Part shown: positions 34,861 through 44,598 of the stretch, piece by piece
Numbering within the stretch: the first letter of the stretch is position 1
Layout: every line of letters begins with the position of its first letter
NCBI RefSeq assembly: GCF_030252165.1
Contig: NZ_CP126969.1
Coordinates: 2,418,001 to 2,482,000 of the forward strand
From: Corynebacterium breve
Lineage (GTDB): Bacteria; Actinomycetota; Actinomycetes; Mycobacteriales; Mycobacteriaceae
DNA length: 64,000 nucleotides
Direction of reading: 5' to 3'
The notes under the pieces: model-generated
The model's input: the letters and a program-made list of their open reading frames with translations, nothing else
Told to the model about the DNA's origin: nothing
The model's database searches: none
Position numbers and translations under genes: made by a program

Positions 34861-36936
34861 TCAAATGTCGGGGATCCCCGGAGCTTGGTTATCAATCCTA
34901 TCAGGCCGCTCCGGCGGACCAGGTTGGCCGGTAGGGAGCAGTTTCGTCGCATCGAACTTCCACACGTTGATGGTGATGTCGGCGTCCTTGCGGATTTCGT
35001 CACCTTCCTTCGGCTGGGTCGCGGCGATGAGGCCTTCGTCGATAAGCGCACCGGTTGCTGCGGCAGGGCCCTCGGTGAGGGTGCCTGACCAGCCGGATTC
35101 CTCCAGAGCCGTGCGTGCTTCTTCTGGAGTCTTGCGCGTGATGTCGATCATTTCAATGATCATGCCGTTGGAGATCTGGATTGCGACTGTAGAGCCCTTG
35201 TCTACCTCTGTCCCGGAACCGGCGACGGCGATGACCTCTCCCTCCGGCTTGGACGAATCGACCTGTTCGAACTGTGCCTCTAGGCCGAGCGAGCTCAAGG
35301 TCTCGCTCGCAGCGTCAGCGTCCATCCCGATCAATGAAGGAATGCGCACCTTTTCCTTGCCAGCCGAGACGACGATGGAGATCTTCGACCCCTTGGACAG
35401 CTGGGTGCCGGCCGGTGGGTTTTGCCTGATGATCAGGCCGGACTCGACGGTGTCGCTTTCTTCTTCGTCAAACTCGGAGTTGAGCTCAAGACCCGCGCCG
35501 GACAGAATCTGCACGGCTTCCTGTGGTGACTTGCCTGACACGTCAGGAACATCCGTCATCTCAGGGCCGGACGAAACGGTCAGGTTCACGGTTGTGCCTT
35601 CGCGCAGGTGGGAGCCTGCCTCTGGGTTCATACGGATCACGTTGTTGCGTGGCACGTCTGGGCTTGGCTCCTCGACGATTTCCACCTGAAGGCCAAGATC
35701 CTCCAGTTGTTGTTGCGCAGCGTTACGCTCTTGACCTGCAACGTCGGGCAGCGTGATCATGGTTTCAGTGATGGTCTCGGGCGAGTCCTCGGTGCGGAAA
35801 TAGTCGAACATGAAAGCGCCGACGAACCCCAGGGCAACCAGCGCTAGAAGCCCAGCGAGCCACTTCAACCACCCGTTTTGTGGCTTCGTGTTCTCGCGGT
35901 GCTGAGCGTAGCGAGACTCCCGCGGCGCCGGATCAGCACCAGCACCAGCACCAGCCATAGCACCGGCACCAGCACCTGCGGCGGCCGGAATCGCAGTCGT
36001 CGCAACCGGGGCGGGCGCCGGTACTGCCCGCCCAGAAACAACCGTTTGTTCCTGGCTCGGGGTGGCAACGTGGGAACGCGCAGCCTGCGTCACCGCACCG
36101 CGCGACAGGCGCTTCAAATCTTCGCCCATCTCGGCGGCAGTTTGGTAGCGATCCGCTGGGTGCTTCGCCATCGCAGTGAGTGTGACGGCGTCGATGTTTA
36201 CGGCTTCCTGGGGAGACAGTCCGGAGATATAAGAGCTTGGCTCTTCGGGATCTTCTTGCACATGCTGGTAGGCCACCGCAAACGGAGTCTCGCCTTCGAA
36301 AGGAGGCTTGCCGGTGACTGATTCGTAAAGCACGCAACCGAGTGCGTAGACGTCGCTGCGGAAGTCAGCGGTTTTGCCACGGGCCTGTTCGGGTGACAGA
36401 TACTGGGCCGTGCCGATGACGGCGGAGGTCTGGGTCATCGCGGAAGTCGAATCGTCCATGGCGCGGGCGATTCCAAAGTCCATGACTTTGACTTCTCCGG
36501 TGTTGGTCACCATGATGTTCGCCGGTTTTACGTCGCGGTGGATAATGCCTGCATCGTGGCTGGCCTGCAGCGCAGCGGTGACCGGGGTGAGTAGTGCCGC
36601 GGCCCGTTCTGGCGGGAGAACGCCATCTTCGCGCATAATGTCGCGCAGGTTACGGCCAATGACGCGCTCCATCACGATGTACGGCACGTCCACCCCATCG
36701 ATAACGCAAGAGCCGGTGTCGTAAACGGCCACAATATTCGGGTGGTTTAGCCGAGCGGAATTTTGAGCTTCTCGACGAAAGCGTTCGCGGAAGTTCTCGT
36801 CGCGCGCCAAATCCACCTTGAGCATCTTGATGGCGATCTCGCGTCCAAGGAGGGTGTCCGTCGCAGCGTAGACATCTGACATGCCGCCGGTGCCAATGCT
36901 GACGCCGAGATCGTAGCGATCTCCTATGAGTGGCAT
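34861..36936 (-). CDS. pknB: Ser/Thr protein kinase PknB with four PASTA domains
   Basis: A 691-residue transmembrane kinase that senses peptidoglycan fragments and phosphorylates wall-synthesis and division proteins. The kinase domain (about 1-275) has GTGGMSDVYAA, AIKML (Lys), HRDVKPANIM and DFGIA. There is an unusual Ala/Gly-rich juxtamembrane stretch near 320-335 (AAAGAGAGAMAGAGAGAD). One TM helix follows (LKWLAGLLALVALGFVGAFMF, about 360-380), then four extracellular PASTA repeats (for example MITLPDVAGQ, EMTDVPDVSGK, VRIPSLIGM). The ATG overlaps the pknA stop by one base. Confidence 0.97.
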   Translation of the reverse strand: MPLIGDRYDLGVSIGTGGMSDVYAATDTLLGREIAIKMLKVDLARDENFRERFRREAQNSARLNHPNIVAVYDTGSCVIDGVDVPYIVMERVIGRNLRDIMREDGVLPPERAAALLTPVTAALQASHDAGIIHRDVKPANIMVTNTGEVKVMDFGIARAMDDSTSAMTQTSAVIGTAQYLSPEQARGKTADFRSDVYALGCVLYESVTGKPPFEGETPFAVAYQHVQEDPEEPSSYISGLSPQEAVNIDAVTLTAMAKHPADRYQTAAEMGEDLKRLSRGAVTQAARSHVATPSQEQTVVSGRAVPAPAPVATTAIPAAAGAGAGAMAGAGAGADPAPRESRYAQHRENTKPQNGWLKWLAGLLALVALGFVGAFMFDYFRTEDSPETITETMITLPDVAGQERNAAQQQLEDLGLQVEIVEEPSPDVPRNNVIRMNPEAGSHLREGTTVNLTVSSGPEMTDVPDVSGKSPQEAVQILSGAGLELNSEFDEEESDTVESGLIIRQNPPAGTQLSKGSKISIVVSAGKEKVRIPSLIGMDADAASETLSSLGLEAQFEQVDSSKPEGEVIAVAGSGTEVDKGSTVAIQISNGMIIEMIDITRKTPEEARTALEESGWSGTLTEGPAAATGALIDEGLIAATQPKEGDEIRKDADITINVWKFDATKLLPTGQPGPPERPDRIDNQAPGIPDI

Positions 36937-38480
36937 TAGATACCTCCCTCTTCGGCTGGTGCTTCAGGTGCCGAGAATTCTAGAAAACCTTCGTTGTTAT
37001 CAGTATTGCCGCTGTACTCAGTTACCTCGTCAATCGGCCCGGGCAATGTTGAAGCCGTCGGGGCACTATCGCCGGTGGGAGCTGGCTGTTCGGCCGTCGG
37101 CTCCGAGGTAACTTCTGGCTGCGAGGTCTCCTCGGGTGGTTGCTCCTGAGTAGTCTGTTCGCGGGTCGGAACCTCATCTGTCGTGAGCCGCACTGACGAG
37201 CCCCGCTGGCGAGGCTCCGTCAGAGTTGGTCTGCGCGACGTTGGTTCCTGCTGGACCGACGAGCTTTCTTCTGTAGTCTCCTCAGCGGAAGGCGTGATGA
37301 AACTGGTGACGATTTCGGGACTCGGCGGCGCTGGGTCGTCGTTAGTAGAAAACGGACCCGCGATAAACGCCCAGGCACCAGCCCCAAGTGCTGCCAAACC
37401 AAGAAGCGTAGCGATCGCAATCCAAGCCCCGTTGCCGCGGTCGTTCGAGGTCACGGTCTTCGAGCCCGCGACAGCCGGGCGTTCCACCAATCCGGAAGGA
37501 ACATGCGTAGGCACCTCGGCCTGCGGACGGATCGTCGTCGGCTGAGCAACCGCAGCTAGCTGGCGTGTCGAAGCAGTGGGCGAAGGCTCTTCCGCGATCT
37601 GGTTCATCGCGGCCGACGCGGGCTGCGGCGGGCGCTGGCCCTGGCGTACAGCTGCCACCGCCAACGCGAGTTCGTTGCCATCGGCAAAACGCGTCGTCGG
37701 ATCTTTGCGCAGCGCGATTTCGATGAGCTCACGGGTGGGGGCGGACACGTTCGTCGACAATGCTGGCGGCATGTTGTTCACATGTGCCAACGCCACGCTT
37801 ACCGACGAATCCCCCGTGAACGGCCGGCGCCCGGCGAGCATTTCGTAGCCCATCACACCGAGGGAGTAGATGTCGCTGGCGGCGGTGACTTCCTTGCCTT
37901 GGGCTTGCTCAGGTGACACGTATTGCGCGGTACCGACGACCATTCCGGTGCGCGTCAGGGGCACGGCGGCCGCAGCCTTGGCAATACCAAAGTCAGTGAT
38001 CTTGACCTGCCCATTCTGGGTGATCATGATGTTGCCGGGTTTGATGTCGCGGTGGACCAGCCCCATGCGGTGAATAATGGACAGGCCGTGCGCGGCTTGT
38101 TCCAAAACGTCGAGGGCGAGGGGCTCGTCCAGTTGGTGCTCGCGCGCCAAAAGGTCGGCGAGGGATTCGCCACGGACGTATTCCATGACGATAAAACACA
38201 CGGTATAGCCAGCTTCGGCGGTGACCTCGCGGTAGTCGTATGTGGCAACCACGTGGTCGGAGACGATGCCTTCCGCGGCGATGGCCTCGTTACGGAAGCG
38301 AGCGAGGAACTCTTCGTGGGAAGAGAACTCAGGCTTGAGTACCTTGATGGCTACTTCGCGATCGTTCGCGCGGTCGTCGGCAAGCCAAACTGTGGACATG
38401 CCTCCGTGCCCGATGATCCACTGCAGTTGGTAGTCGTCACCGATGAGGGCTTGCAGCTCGTTGCGGCTATTGGTGTGCAT
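36936..38480 (-). CDS. pknA: Ser/Thr protein kinase PknA
   Basis: A 514-residue kinase that acts with PknB in growth and shape control. The catalytic features GHGGMSTVWLADD, VAIKVLK, HRDIKPGNIMI and DFGIAKA lie in the first 270 residues. A TM helix is at about 350-372 (GNGAWIAIATLLGLAALGAGAWAFIAG). Unlike PknB the extracellular part has no PASTA domain but a Ser/Thr/Pro/Glu-rich disordered tail. Its start overlaps the pbpA stop by one base. Confidence 0.96.
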   Translation of the reverse strand: MHTNSRNELQALIGDDYQLQWIIGHGGMSTVWLADDRANDREVAIKVLKPEFSSHEEFLARFRNEAIAAEGIVSDHVVATYDYREVTAEAGYTVCFIVMEYVRGESLADLLAREHQLDEPLALDVLEQAAHGLSIIHRMGLVHRDIKPGNIMITQNGQVKITDFGIAKAAAAVPLTRTGMVVGTAQYVSPEQAQGKEVTAASDIYSLGVMGYEMLAGRRPFTGDSSVSVALAHVNNMPPALSTNVSAPTRELIEIALRKDPTTRFADGNELALAVAAVRQGQRPPQPASAAMNQIAEEPSPTASTRQLAAVAQPTTIRPQAEVPTHVPSGLVERPAVAGSKTVTSNDRGNGAWIAIATLLGLAALGAGAWAFIAGPFSTNDDPAPPSPEIVTSFITPSAEETTEESSSVQQEPTSRRPTLTEPRQRGSSVRLTTDEVPTREQTTQEQPPEETSQPEVTSEPTAEQPAPTGDSAPTASTLPGPIDEVTEYSGNTDNNEGFLEFSAPEAPAEEGGI

Positions 38481-39916
38481 TACTCGCCACCTCCGGCAGG
38501 GGCGGCGTTTAACACGGCGCGACCTACTGGGCCAGCGACGCGACCGCCGGTTGCGCTCTCTCCGTAGCCACCACCGTTCTTAACGACGACAGCCACGGCC
38601 ACGTCCTTGTCCGGGTCGAAGGCGACGTACCAGACATGTGGTGGCTGGTCGTCGGCATGTTCAGCGGTGCCGGTCTTGGAAGCAAAGCCCTCGCCGGAGG
38701 AACCGTAGGCGCTGCGCTCAGCGGCGAGCATCAGATCGGTTAGCGTCGACGCTTGCTCCGGGCTGATTGCCTGGGTGATTTCCTTCGGCTTGGTCTCGTC
38801 CTTGACCTGGAGTTCTGGCCCGAGAACGCGGTTGATCAGGTACGGCTCCATGCGGCGACCTTCGTTGGCCACGGTGGCCGCCATGACGGCAGCCTGCAGG
38901 GCGGTCATGGTGACGTCGCGCTGGCCGATTGAAGACTGGCCAGTTGCAGCGAGGTCGGGCAGGTCACCCAGAGTGCCGGTGGCGGTCGGGATGCCCAAAT
39001 CGTAGTTCTCGCCGACACCGAACGCAGTGGCAGCATCGCGAAGTGCGTCGGGACCAATATCGGTGGCCATCTCGACGAACGCAGTGTTACACGACAACTC
39101 GAACGCCTTCTGCAGTGTGGTCGAGTCGGAGCCACCACAGGACGTGCCACCGTAGTTGGTCAGTTCGGTAACAGTGTCAGGCAGGGTAATGGAGGCTGCG
39201 CCCGTGAGCTGGGAATCCGGGGTGTAGCCGTGCTCAAGGCCAGCAGCCGTGGTGATGATCTTGAAAATCGATCCAGGTGGCAGCTGGTCCTGGGTCGCGT
39301 GGTTAATCAGCGGCTGGCCCGGATCGTTGTTTACGGCAGACCATGCGGCCTCGGAAGTCTCCGGATTGATGATCTCGTTAGGGTTGTAGCTCGGTGTGCT
39401 GGCCATCGCGAGGATAGCGCCCGTCGATGGGCGCATGGCGACGACGGCACCATCGAAACCATTTTGCGTGAGCTGGTTGTATGCCGTGTCCTGGGTGGTC
39501 GGATCCATGGTGAGCTCGATGGAGTTGCCCACACGGGTCTCATAGCCTGTGGCAAGGAAGCGGGAATTCATCAGGCTGGTCGTGTCACCCGACAAGGTGC
39601 CGTTGTAGCCCGACTCGAGCCCGGCCGCACCGTACTGGTCGGAGAGGTAGCCCACCACTGGCGCGAACGCGATCGCCGAGGTGGGGTAGGAGCGCTGGTA
39701 GAAGCCATCGGCGTCCGCGTTGGACTCAGCCAAAATCTGGCCGCCAGCATTGATCTGCCCGCGCTGAGTCTGCTTCATCGTGATGTAGCCACGCGAGTTC
39801 AGCGGGTTCTGCGCGTACTTCTCCTCGCTGAACACCTGCACGATGGTCAAATTGACCAAGAGCACGAGGGTGAGCAGGAGTGCGAAAATAGCACCGAAAC
39901 GAATACTGCGATTCAT
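38480..39916 (-). CDS. pbpA: penicillin-binding protein (class B transpeptidase) PbpA
   Basis: A 478-residue membrane-anchored D,D-transpeptidase. It has an N-terminal anchor (IRFGAIFALLLTLVLLVNLTIV) and a dimerisation/NTF2-like region. The transpeptidase motifs are SIFK (GSIFKI; SxxK), SCN (ELSCNTAFVE; SxN) and KTG (ASKTGTAEH). It works with the SEDS glycosyltransferase RodA, whose gene is immediately upstream in the operon and shares a base of overlap. Confidence 0.96.
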   Translation of the reverse strand: MNRSIRFGAIFALLLTLVLLVNLTIVQVFSEEKYAQNPLNSRGYITMKQTQRGQINAGGQILAESNADADGFYQRSYPTSAIAFAPVVGYLSDQYGAAGLESGYNGTLSGDTTSLMNSRFLATGYETRVGNSIELTMDPTTQDTAYNQLTQNGFDGAVVAMRPSTGAILAMASTPSYNPNEIINPETSEAAWSAVNNDPGQPLINHATQDQLPPGSIFKIITTAAGLEHGYTPDSQLTGAASITLPDTVTELTNYGGTSCGGSDSTTLQKAFELSCNTAFVEMATDIGPDALRDAATAFGVGENYDLGIPTATGTLGDLPDLAATGQSSIGQRDVTMTALQAAVMAATVANEGRRMEPYLINRVLGPELQVKDETKPKEITQAISPEQASTLTDLMLAAERSAYGSSGEGFASKTGTAEHADDQPPHVWYVAFDPDKDVAVAVVVKNGGGYGESATGGRVAGPVGRAVLNAAPAGGGE

Positions 39917-41274
39917 TATCGACTCACCGCCTGCGATGGAAACATATTAGTGCCCGGTGCCTCGAGCGCAACGGCATCAACCTCGACCGGCCTGCGCGCA
40001 CTATCGGAAATGCGCAGCAGCAGGCCCAGCAGAATGTAGTTAGCCATCAACGCCGATCCACCCGCGGACATAAACGGGGTAGTCAGGCCGGTCATTGGCA
40101 TCAGCGCAGAAATACCCGCAGTGACGACGAACACCTGGATCGCAATGGTCAAAGCCAAGCCGGAGGCCAAGAGCTTGCCGTATGAATCGCGCACCGCCAA
40201 GGCGGCGTTGAAGCCGCGGCTGACGAAGATCGCGAAGAGCACCAGCACGCCTGCTAGGCCAACAAGGCCAAGTTCCTCGCCAACACCGGCGAGGATGAAG
40301 TCGGTCCATGCAACGGGAACGCTCTGTGGGTAGCCCATGCCTAGGCCAGTGCCGGTGAGGCCACCCCAGCTCATTCCGAAGAGTGCCTGGGAGAGCTGGA
40401 ACCCACCGCCATCACCGTGGTAGGTGCCGAGCGGGTCGAGGAAGTTCTGCACACGGGACTGAATCTTCGACGACACCTGGTACACAGCAACGGCGCCGAC
40501 CGTTACCAAGCCGAGTCCGATGACCAGCCAGCTTGCTCGACCAGTAGCAAAGTACATCATGCCTAGCACCGTTGCGAACAGCAGCAGCGCCGGGCCAAAG
40601 TCATTGGAGATCGCCATGATCAAGATCGCGATCGCCCAGACCACCATGATCGGTGCGAGGTCGCGCAGGCGAGGAAACTCCATGCCCAAGAAGCGGTAGC
40701 CCGCCACGGTGAACAGGGCGCGCTTTTGCGTGAGCAGCTGCGCGAAGAACATCAGAAGCAGAATCTTGGAAAACTCACCGGGCTGGACCGATAGAGGCCC
40801 GAGCGAAAGCCAGATCTTGGCCTCGGCACCTTCGGGCTGGGGCCACACTAAAGGAAGCGCCAGCAAGACCAAGCCGAGCACACCGAGCAGGTAAGAGAAC
40901 CTAGACAGTGCCTTATGGTCTCGGATGATGAGCAGCGTAAGCACGAGTAGCACGATACCCACCAGGGTCCACATCACTTGGCGAGATGCCAACGCGGTTT
41001 CTCGTGCGATGTCAATGCGGTAGATCATCACCAGTCCGATGGCATTGAGCGCTGCGGCGACCGGCAGCATGATCTGGTCAGAGTAGGGAGCCGCAAAGCT
41101 GATCACTATGTGTGCCAGAGCAAACACGCCGATGAAGCCACCGATCAGCCAGACCATATCGATGTCGAGCGCGTTTCCCTGCGACAGCTCCAAGCTCACC
41201 AGCATCAAGGCCAGGAGGGCAGCGACAAGGATGAGTAGGCCAAGCTCTACTTTTCTTCCAAATAGGCGAGACAT
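39916..41274 (-). CDS. rodA: SEDS peptidoglycan polymerase RodA/FtsW type
   Basis: A 452-residue polytopic glycosyltransferase of the SEDS family. About ten TM helices are seen, with WPQPEGAEAKIWLSLGPLSVQPGEFSKILLLMFFAQLL and NDFGPALLLFATVLGMMYFATGRA (the conserved catalytic-loop Asp region), then MGYPQSVPVAWTDFILAGVGEELG. It is the partner of PbpA in lateral or polar wall synthesis. It starts right after the pstP stop. Confidence 0.96.
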   Translation of the reverse strand: MSRLFGRKVELGLLILVAALLALMLVSLELSQGNALDIDMVWLIGGFIGVFALAHIVISFAAPYSDQIMLPVAAALNAIGLVMIYRIDIARETALASRQVMWTLVGIVLLVLTLLIIRDHKALSRFSYLLGVLGLVLLALPLVWPQPEGAEAKIWLSLGPLSVQPGEFSKILLLMFFAQLLTQKRALFTVAGYRFLGMEFPRLRDLAPIMVVWAIAILIMAISNDFGPALLLFATVLGMMYFATGRASWLVIGLGLVTVGAVAVYQVSSKIQSRVQNFLDPLGTYHGDGGGFQLSQALFGMSWGGLTGTGLGMGYPQSVPVAWTDFILAGVGEELGLVGLAGVLVLFAIFVSRGFNAALAVRDSYGKLLASGLALTIAIQVFVVTAGISALMPMTGLTTPFMSAGGSALMANYILLGLLLRISDSARRPVEVDAVALEAPGTNMFPSQAVSR

Positions 41275-42657
41275 CTACTTCACCTCCCGGCAGTCATTTG
41301 GTGTGGAACGCTTTTCGTCTTCCGGCTTGTCAGATACGCAGACGGGCAGGGCTTCGTCGGCAAGCCTGTGCATCTGCTGTGAGACCTCCTCAAACGAGCC
41401 GCCGGGCAGATCCATGGCGGCGCTGTGGGCGGACTTCGGCAGGTCGCTTAGCGAGAAGACTTGGCAGTCCTTCGGCAGCTCGCCTACGTCGACAAACTTC
41501 AACTCATTCTTGCTGTTGATGCAGGTCTGTTGGATCGGTTCATGCAGCGGTTTGCCAAAGACTTCAAAGTCAACGCCATGCTCGACGACGAACTCATCGT
41601 TGTCATTGAGCGTGACATAGAAACGATCATCAATCTTGGACATGGCGAACCAAATAGCCAGGAGCGCCAAGATGATGATCAAGAGCAACGTGACCAGCGT
41701 GATCCAGAAAGCGCGGCCCTTGATGCGGGGCTTACGAGTGTGAGACTCCTCATCGTCGTCGCCGGATTCCGGGGCTCCTGTGTCGTCGGAGGAGTTCTGG
41801 TTTGGAGGAATCACCTGTGGCTTACGATTGAGCGCGGCAGCGCGTCCTGCCGCAGTGTTGGGGTGGGTCTCATCCTTTTGCTCCAAGGCGAGGGCACCGG
41901 CGATGGCAGGTGTCGTCGGCAAGCGCGGTGCGTCATCAGCAGCAGTGTCGACGACATCAGCGATCACGATCGTGATGTTGTCCGGGCCGCCGGAGCGCAG
42001 CGCAAGCTCGGTGAGGCGTTGTGCAGCTTCCTCGGGACTGCCCTCGGCCAACGCGGACTGGATGGTGGTCGAGGTGACCGGATCGGAAAGACCGTCGGAG
42101 CACAGCAGGTAGCGATCGCCGGGCTCAGCAGCGAACTGCTCCAGGTAAGGCTGGACGGGACGGCCCGTGTAGGCCTTGAGGATCAGCGACTTCTGCGGGT
42201 GCGAGGACACATCCTCGGGATCGAGCTTGCCTTGCTCGACCAGCGACTGCACGAACGTGTCATCGACGGTGATTTGCACCAGGGTGTCGCCACGCAGGAG
42301 GTAGCCGCGGGAATCACCAGCATGGATCATCCCGAAGTCTGTGCCATTGAACATCAAAGCTGTGAGCGTGGTGCCCATGCCGTCCTGCTCGGGGTGCTCG
42401 CGGATTGAGTCAGCGATCGACGCGTTAGCATCGTCTGCCGCGGCACCGAGAAGGGCAAGCATGTCGGCGTCGCCTGGGTCTTGGTCCAGGTGTTCCATGT
42501 GCTCGACCATGAGCTGGGAGGCGACTTCGCCTGCTGCGTGGCCGCCCATGCCGTCGGCAAGCAAAAGCAAATGCGGACCGGCATAGGCCGAGTCCTCATT
42601 GTTGCCGCGCACAAGGCCACGATCCGACGTGGCCACATAATTTAGTTTGAGCGTCAT
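41275..42657 (-). CDS. pstP: PP2C-type Ser/Thr phosphatase PstP
   Basis: The 460-residue phosphatase that reverses PknA/PknB phosphorylation. The metal-binding PP2C motifs are DRGLVRGNNEDSAY, LLLADGMGGHAAGE, IHAGDSRGYLLR and LCSDGLSD (catalytic domain about 1-235). A cytoplasmic linker with basic/acidic stretches precedes a TM helix (FWITLVTLLLIIILALLAIWFAM, about 320) and an extracellular tail with several Cys residues. Its ATG overlaps the fhaB stop by 4 bp. Confidence 0.97.
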   Translation of the reverse strand: MTLKLNYVATSDRGLVRGNNEDSAYAGPHLLLLADGMGGHAAGEVASQLMVEHMEHLDQDPGDADMLALLGAAADDANASIADSIREHPEQDGMGTTLTALMFNGTDFGMIHAGDSRGYLLRGDTLVQITVDDTFVQSLVEQGKLDPEDVSSHPQKSLILKAYTGRPVQPYLEQFAAEPGDRYLLCSDGLSDPVTSTTIQSALAEGSPEEAAQRLTELALRSGGPDNITIVIADVVDTAADDAPRLPTTPAIAGALALEQKDETHPNTAAGRAAALNRKPQVIPPNQNSSDDTGAPESGDDDEESHTRKPRIKGRAFWITLVTLLLIIILALLAIWFAMSKIDDRFYVTLNDNDEFVVEHGVDFEVFGKPLHEPIQQTCINSKNELKFVDVGELPKDCQVFSLSDLPKSAHSAAMDLPGGSFEEVSQQMHRLADEALPVCVSDKPEDEKRSTPNDCREVK

Positions 42658-43100
42658 GGAACCAACCTCACAATCGTTCGTCCCATCTTGATATCAGTTC
42701 CTACGGACACGTGCTCCGGCTGATCGATGCGCATACCCTGCACAAACGTGCCATTGCGGGAGTCCAGGTCTTCCACAAACCAGTCGCTGCCGCGCCTAAA
42801 CAGGCGAGCGTGGCGTGACGACGAGAAGTCGTCGCCAAGCACAAAGTCATTATCGTCCGCGCGCCCGAGAGTAAACGCCTCAATCGCTGAGATATCCATG
42901 TGGCTTCCCTTAAGCGGGCCTTCCACCACTTGGATCGAGCGAGCCTTCTCGCGACGAATCGGGTTCGATGTCGCCGTCTTTGGGCGAGCGCCGGCCGCCT
43001 TGTTCGTGTCCTTGCGCAGCGCCCACACGACAATGATGATCAACAGCCACAGCAGGGCCAAAAGGCCGAACCGGACTGTGAGCATGATGACTGAGTCCAC
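42654..43100 (-). CDS. fhaB: FHA-domain protein FhaB (FipA type)
   Basis: 148 residues: an N-terminal TM helix (FGLLALLWLLIIIVVWALR), a linker, and a C-terminal FHA domain that reads phosphothreonine (FTLGRADDNDFVLGDDFSSSRHARLF, DLDSRNGTFVQGMRI). It docks on phosphorylated kinase substrates and links the kinases to division. It is the second gene of the fhaA operon. Confidence 0.95.
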   Translation of the reverse strand: MDSVIMLTVRFGLLALLWLLIIIVVWALRKDTNKAAGARPKTATSNPIRREKARSIQVVEGPLKGSHMDISAIEAFTLGRADDNDFVLGDDFSSSRHARLFRRGSDWFVEDLDSRNGTFVQGMRIDQPEHVSVGTDIKMGRTIVRLVP

Positions 43101-43119
43101 GGAAATAGGGCCCTTTCGC

Positions 43120-43929
43120 TTAGTGGGAAGAAGGCCCGACGATGCGGACCTCGATATTGGAATGGCCGATGGTGATCACGTCACCATCAGCAAGCAGCCA
43201 ATTTTCCACGGGAGTGTCATTGACCGTCGTGCCATTCGTCGACTGCAAATCGACCAAAACCGCATCCTTGCCATCCCAGGTGATCTCAGCATGCTGACGA
43301 GAAACGCCGGTATCCGGCAAACGGAAGTCTGCATCATTTGAGCGACCCAAGATATTCGATCCCTCATGGACCAAGTAGGTGCGCGACGAGCCATCTTGCA
43401 ACAACAGGCTCACCGCAGGATTGGGGCTACCGGATACTGGAGTCATACTATTCGGTTCGGACACTTCATCCTCCTTAGACGGTGCGACCGCGGGCCGCTC
43501 TGGGCGTGGAGCATCGCTGACAATGGCATCAAAACCATTATCGACATCCGGTTGTGTATCTATATAGGAAGAAACACGCAACTGGCCGGTCCGCAGACCA
43601 GACTCCTCCGCAATCCGCACCACGGCAGGCCCAGCGAGGACCCACCCTTGGTTTCGGATAAAACGCATCAACTGCTCTGCAAGGCTGAACGGAAGATTCT
43701 TGTCCCGCGACAAATTCTCCAAGTCTTTCGACGACACTCCCACCGCAAACACATTGGGAGCAATCAGCTTGTCATCTTCCGTGACAGAGATATTGTCCTG
43801 CGCCTCCTGTTTCAGAAGCTCTTCGATCTCCGCTGGCACAATGCGCCCGCCGAGAACCGCAGCGAATCCGTTATCCAGGCCGCGCTGCAACGAACTATCA
43901 AACTTGGCGAGTTTATCCAGAAGCCCCAT
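43120..43929 (-). CDS. fhaA: FHA-domain protein FhaA
   Basis: A 269-residue cytoplasmic protein with an N-terminal DUF3662 domain (LLDKLAKFDSSLQRGLDNGFAAVLGGRIVPAEIEELL) and a C-terminal FHA domain (NILGRSNDADFRLPDTGVSRQHAEI, DLQSTNGTTVND). In mycobacteria it binds phosphorylated MviN/MurJ and is a PknB partner. ATG 43929 is chosen because GGAGGTGCGGAAG sits just upstream; the GTG three codons earlier overlaps that site. It is the first gene of the leftward fhaA-to-crgA operon. Confidence 0.95.
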   Translation of the reverse strand: MGLLDKLAKFDSSLQRGLDNGFAAVLGGRIVPAEIEELLKQEAQDNISVTEDDKLIAPNVFAVGVSSKDLENLSRDKNLPFSLAEQLMRFIRNQGWVLAGPAVVRIAEESGLRTGQLRVSSYIDTQPDVDNGFDAIVSDAPRPERPAVAPSKEDEVSEPNSMTPVSGSPNPAVSLLLQDGSSRTYLVHEGSNILGRSNDADFRLPDTGVSRQHAEITWDGKDAVLVDLQSTNGTTVNDTPVENWLLADGDVITIGHSNIEVRIVGPSSH

Positions 43930-44160
43930 CTTCCGCACCTCCTTCCATTCTCAGATGATGTGACGAAAATTTCGACATAGGTATTCCGTGTCAGTATAGG
44001 CACTGAACCCACTTGTTACCTACCCACGGCGATAGGGATTTGCTGCAAGAAGAGTGAAAGAAGATCGAGTTACTGGGTTTGGCCTGCGCGATTTGGTATT
44101 CGAACCGCTGCGCATGCTATGTTTATCGAGTCGCACGGCTTTTTGGCCGCAACTACCCAA

Positions 44161-44247
44161 GCCCGGGTGGCGGAATTGGCAGACGCGCTGGCTTCAGGTG
44201 CCAGTGTTCGCAAGAACGTGGGGGTTCAAGTCCCCCCTCGGGCACCA
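44161..44247 (+). tRNA. tRNA-Leu (CAG)
   Basis: An 87-base class II tRNA with encoded CCA. The acceptor GCCCGGG pairs with CTCGGGC. The anticodon loop TTCAGGT gives CAG. There is a variable arm and a T arm GGGGGTTCAAGTCCCCC. It is the integration target next to the 18-kb island: T-arm-like copies follow at 141-bp steps. Confidence 0.97.
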
Positions 44248-44271
44248 TGTGCGGTTCTCGAACTGCAAGCA

Positions 44272-44321
44272 CCGGAGATCACAAACTCGAAAGGGTTTGT
44301 GACCTCCGGTTTCTTTTGTTT
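44272..44321 (+). terminator. terminator 1 of the tRNA-Leu ladder
   Basis: The stem CCGGAGATCACAAAC/GTTTGTGACCTCCGG (one mismatch) is followed by a T-rich tract. It ends the tRNA-Leu transcript. Confidence 0.9.
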
Positions 44322-44351
44322 TTGTGTTCACGAGGGTCGTGGATTGACGGT

Positions 44352-44374
44352 GTGGGGATTGCGGGTGCAAGTCC
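44352..44374 (+). repeat. left copy of the island direct repeat (att-like)
   Basis: 23 bp (including GGGATTGCGGGTGCAAGTCC) are identical to 62664-62686. The copy is the second T-arm-like unit of the ladder. The flanking sequence is also similar in both copies (GGGT(C/T)GTGGA). It is interpreted as attL or an att relic. Confidence 0.75.
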
Positions 44375-44412
44375 CACAAAGAGCGGAAAGAGCAGTTCAA
44401 CAAACTGCTACA

Positions 44413-44462
44413 CCGGAGGTCACAAACTCGAAAGGGTTTGTGACCTTCGGTTTCTTTGTTTT
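44413..44462 (+). terminator. terminator 2 of the tRNA-Leu ladder
   Basis: The same hairpin as terminator 1 with one or two base changes (CCGGAGG/CCTTCGG), followed by TTTCTTTGTTTT. Confidence 0.9.
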
Positions 44463-44553
44463 TCTGAACTTGAGCGGTCGAGGATTGCAAGTGTGGGGAT
44501 TTACATCCTAACTCCCGCTCTCGCCTGTCGGAGCGGTTCTCGAACTGCAACGG

Positions 44554-44598
44554 CCGGAGGTCACAAACTCGAAAGGGTATGTGACCTCCGGTTTTTTC
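44554..44598 (+). terminator. terminator 3 of the tRNA-Leu ladder
   Basis: A third copy of the hairpin (CCGGAGGTCACA/TGTGACCTCCGG), followed by TTTTTT. Confidence 0.9.
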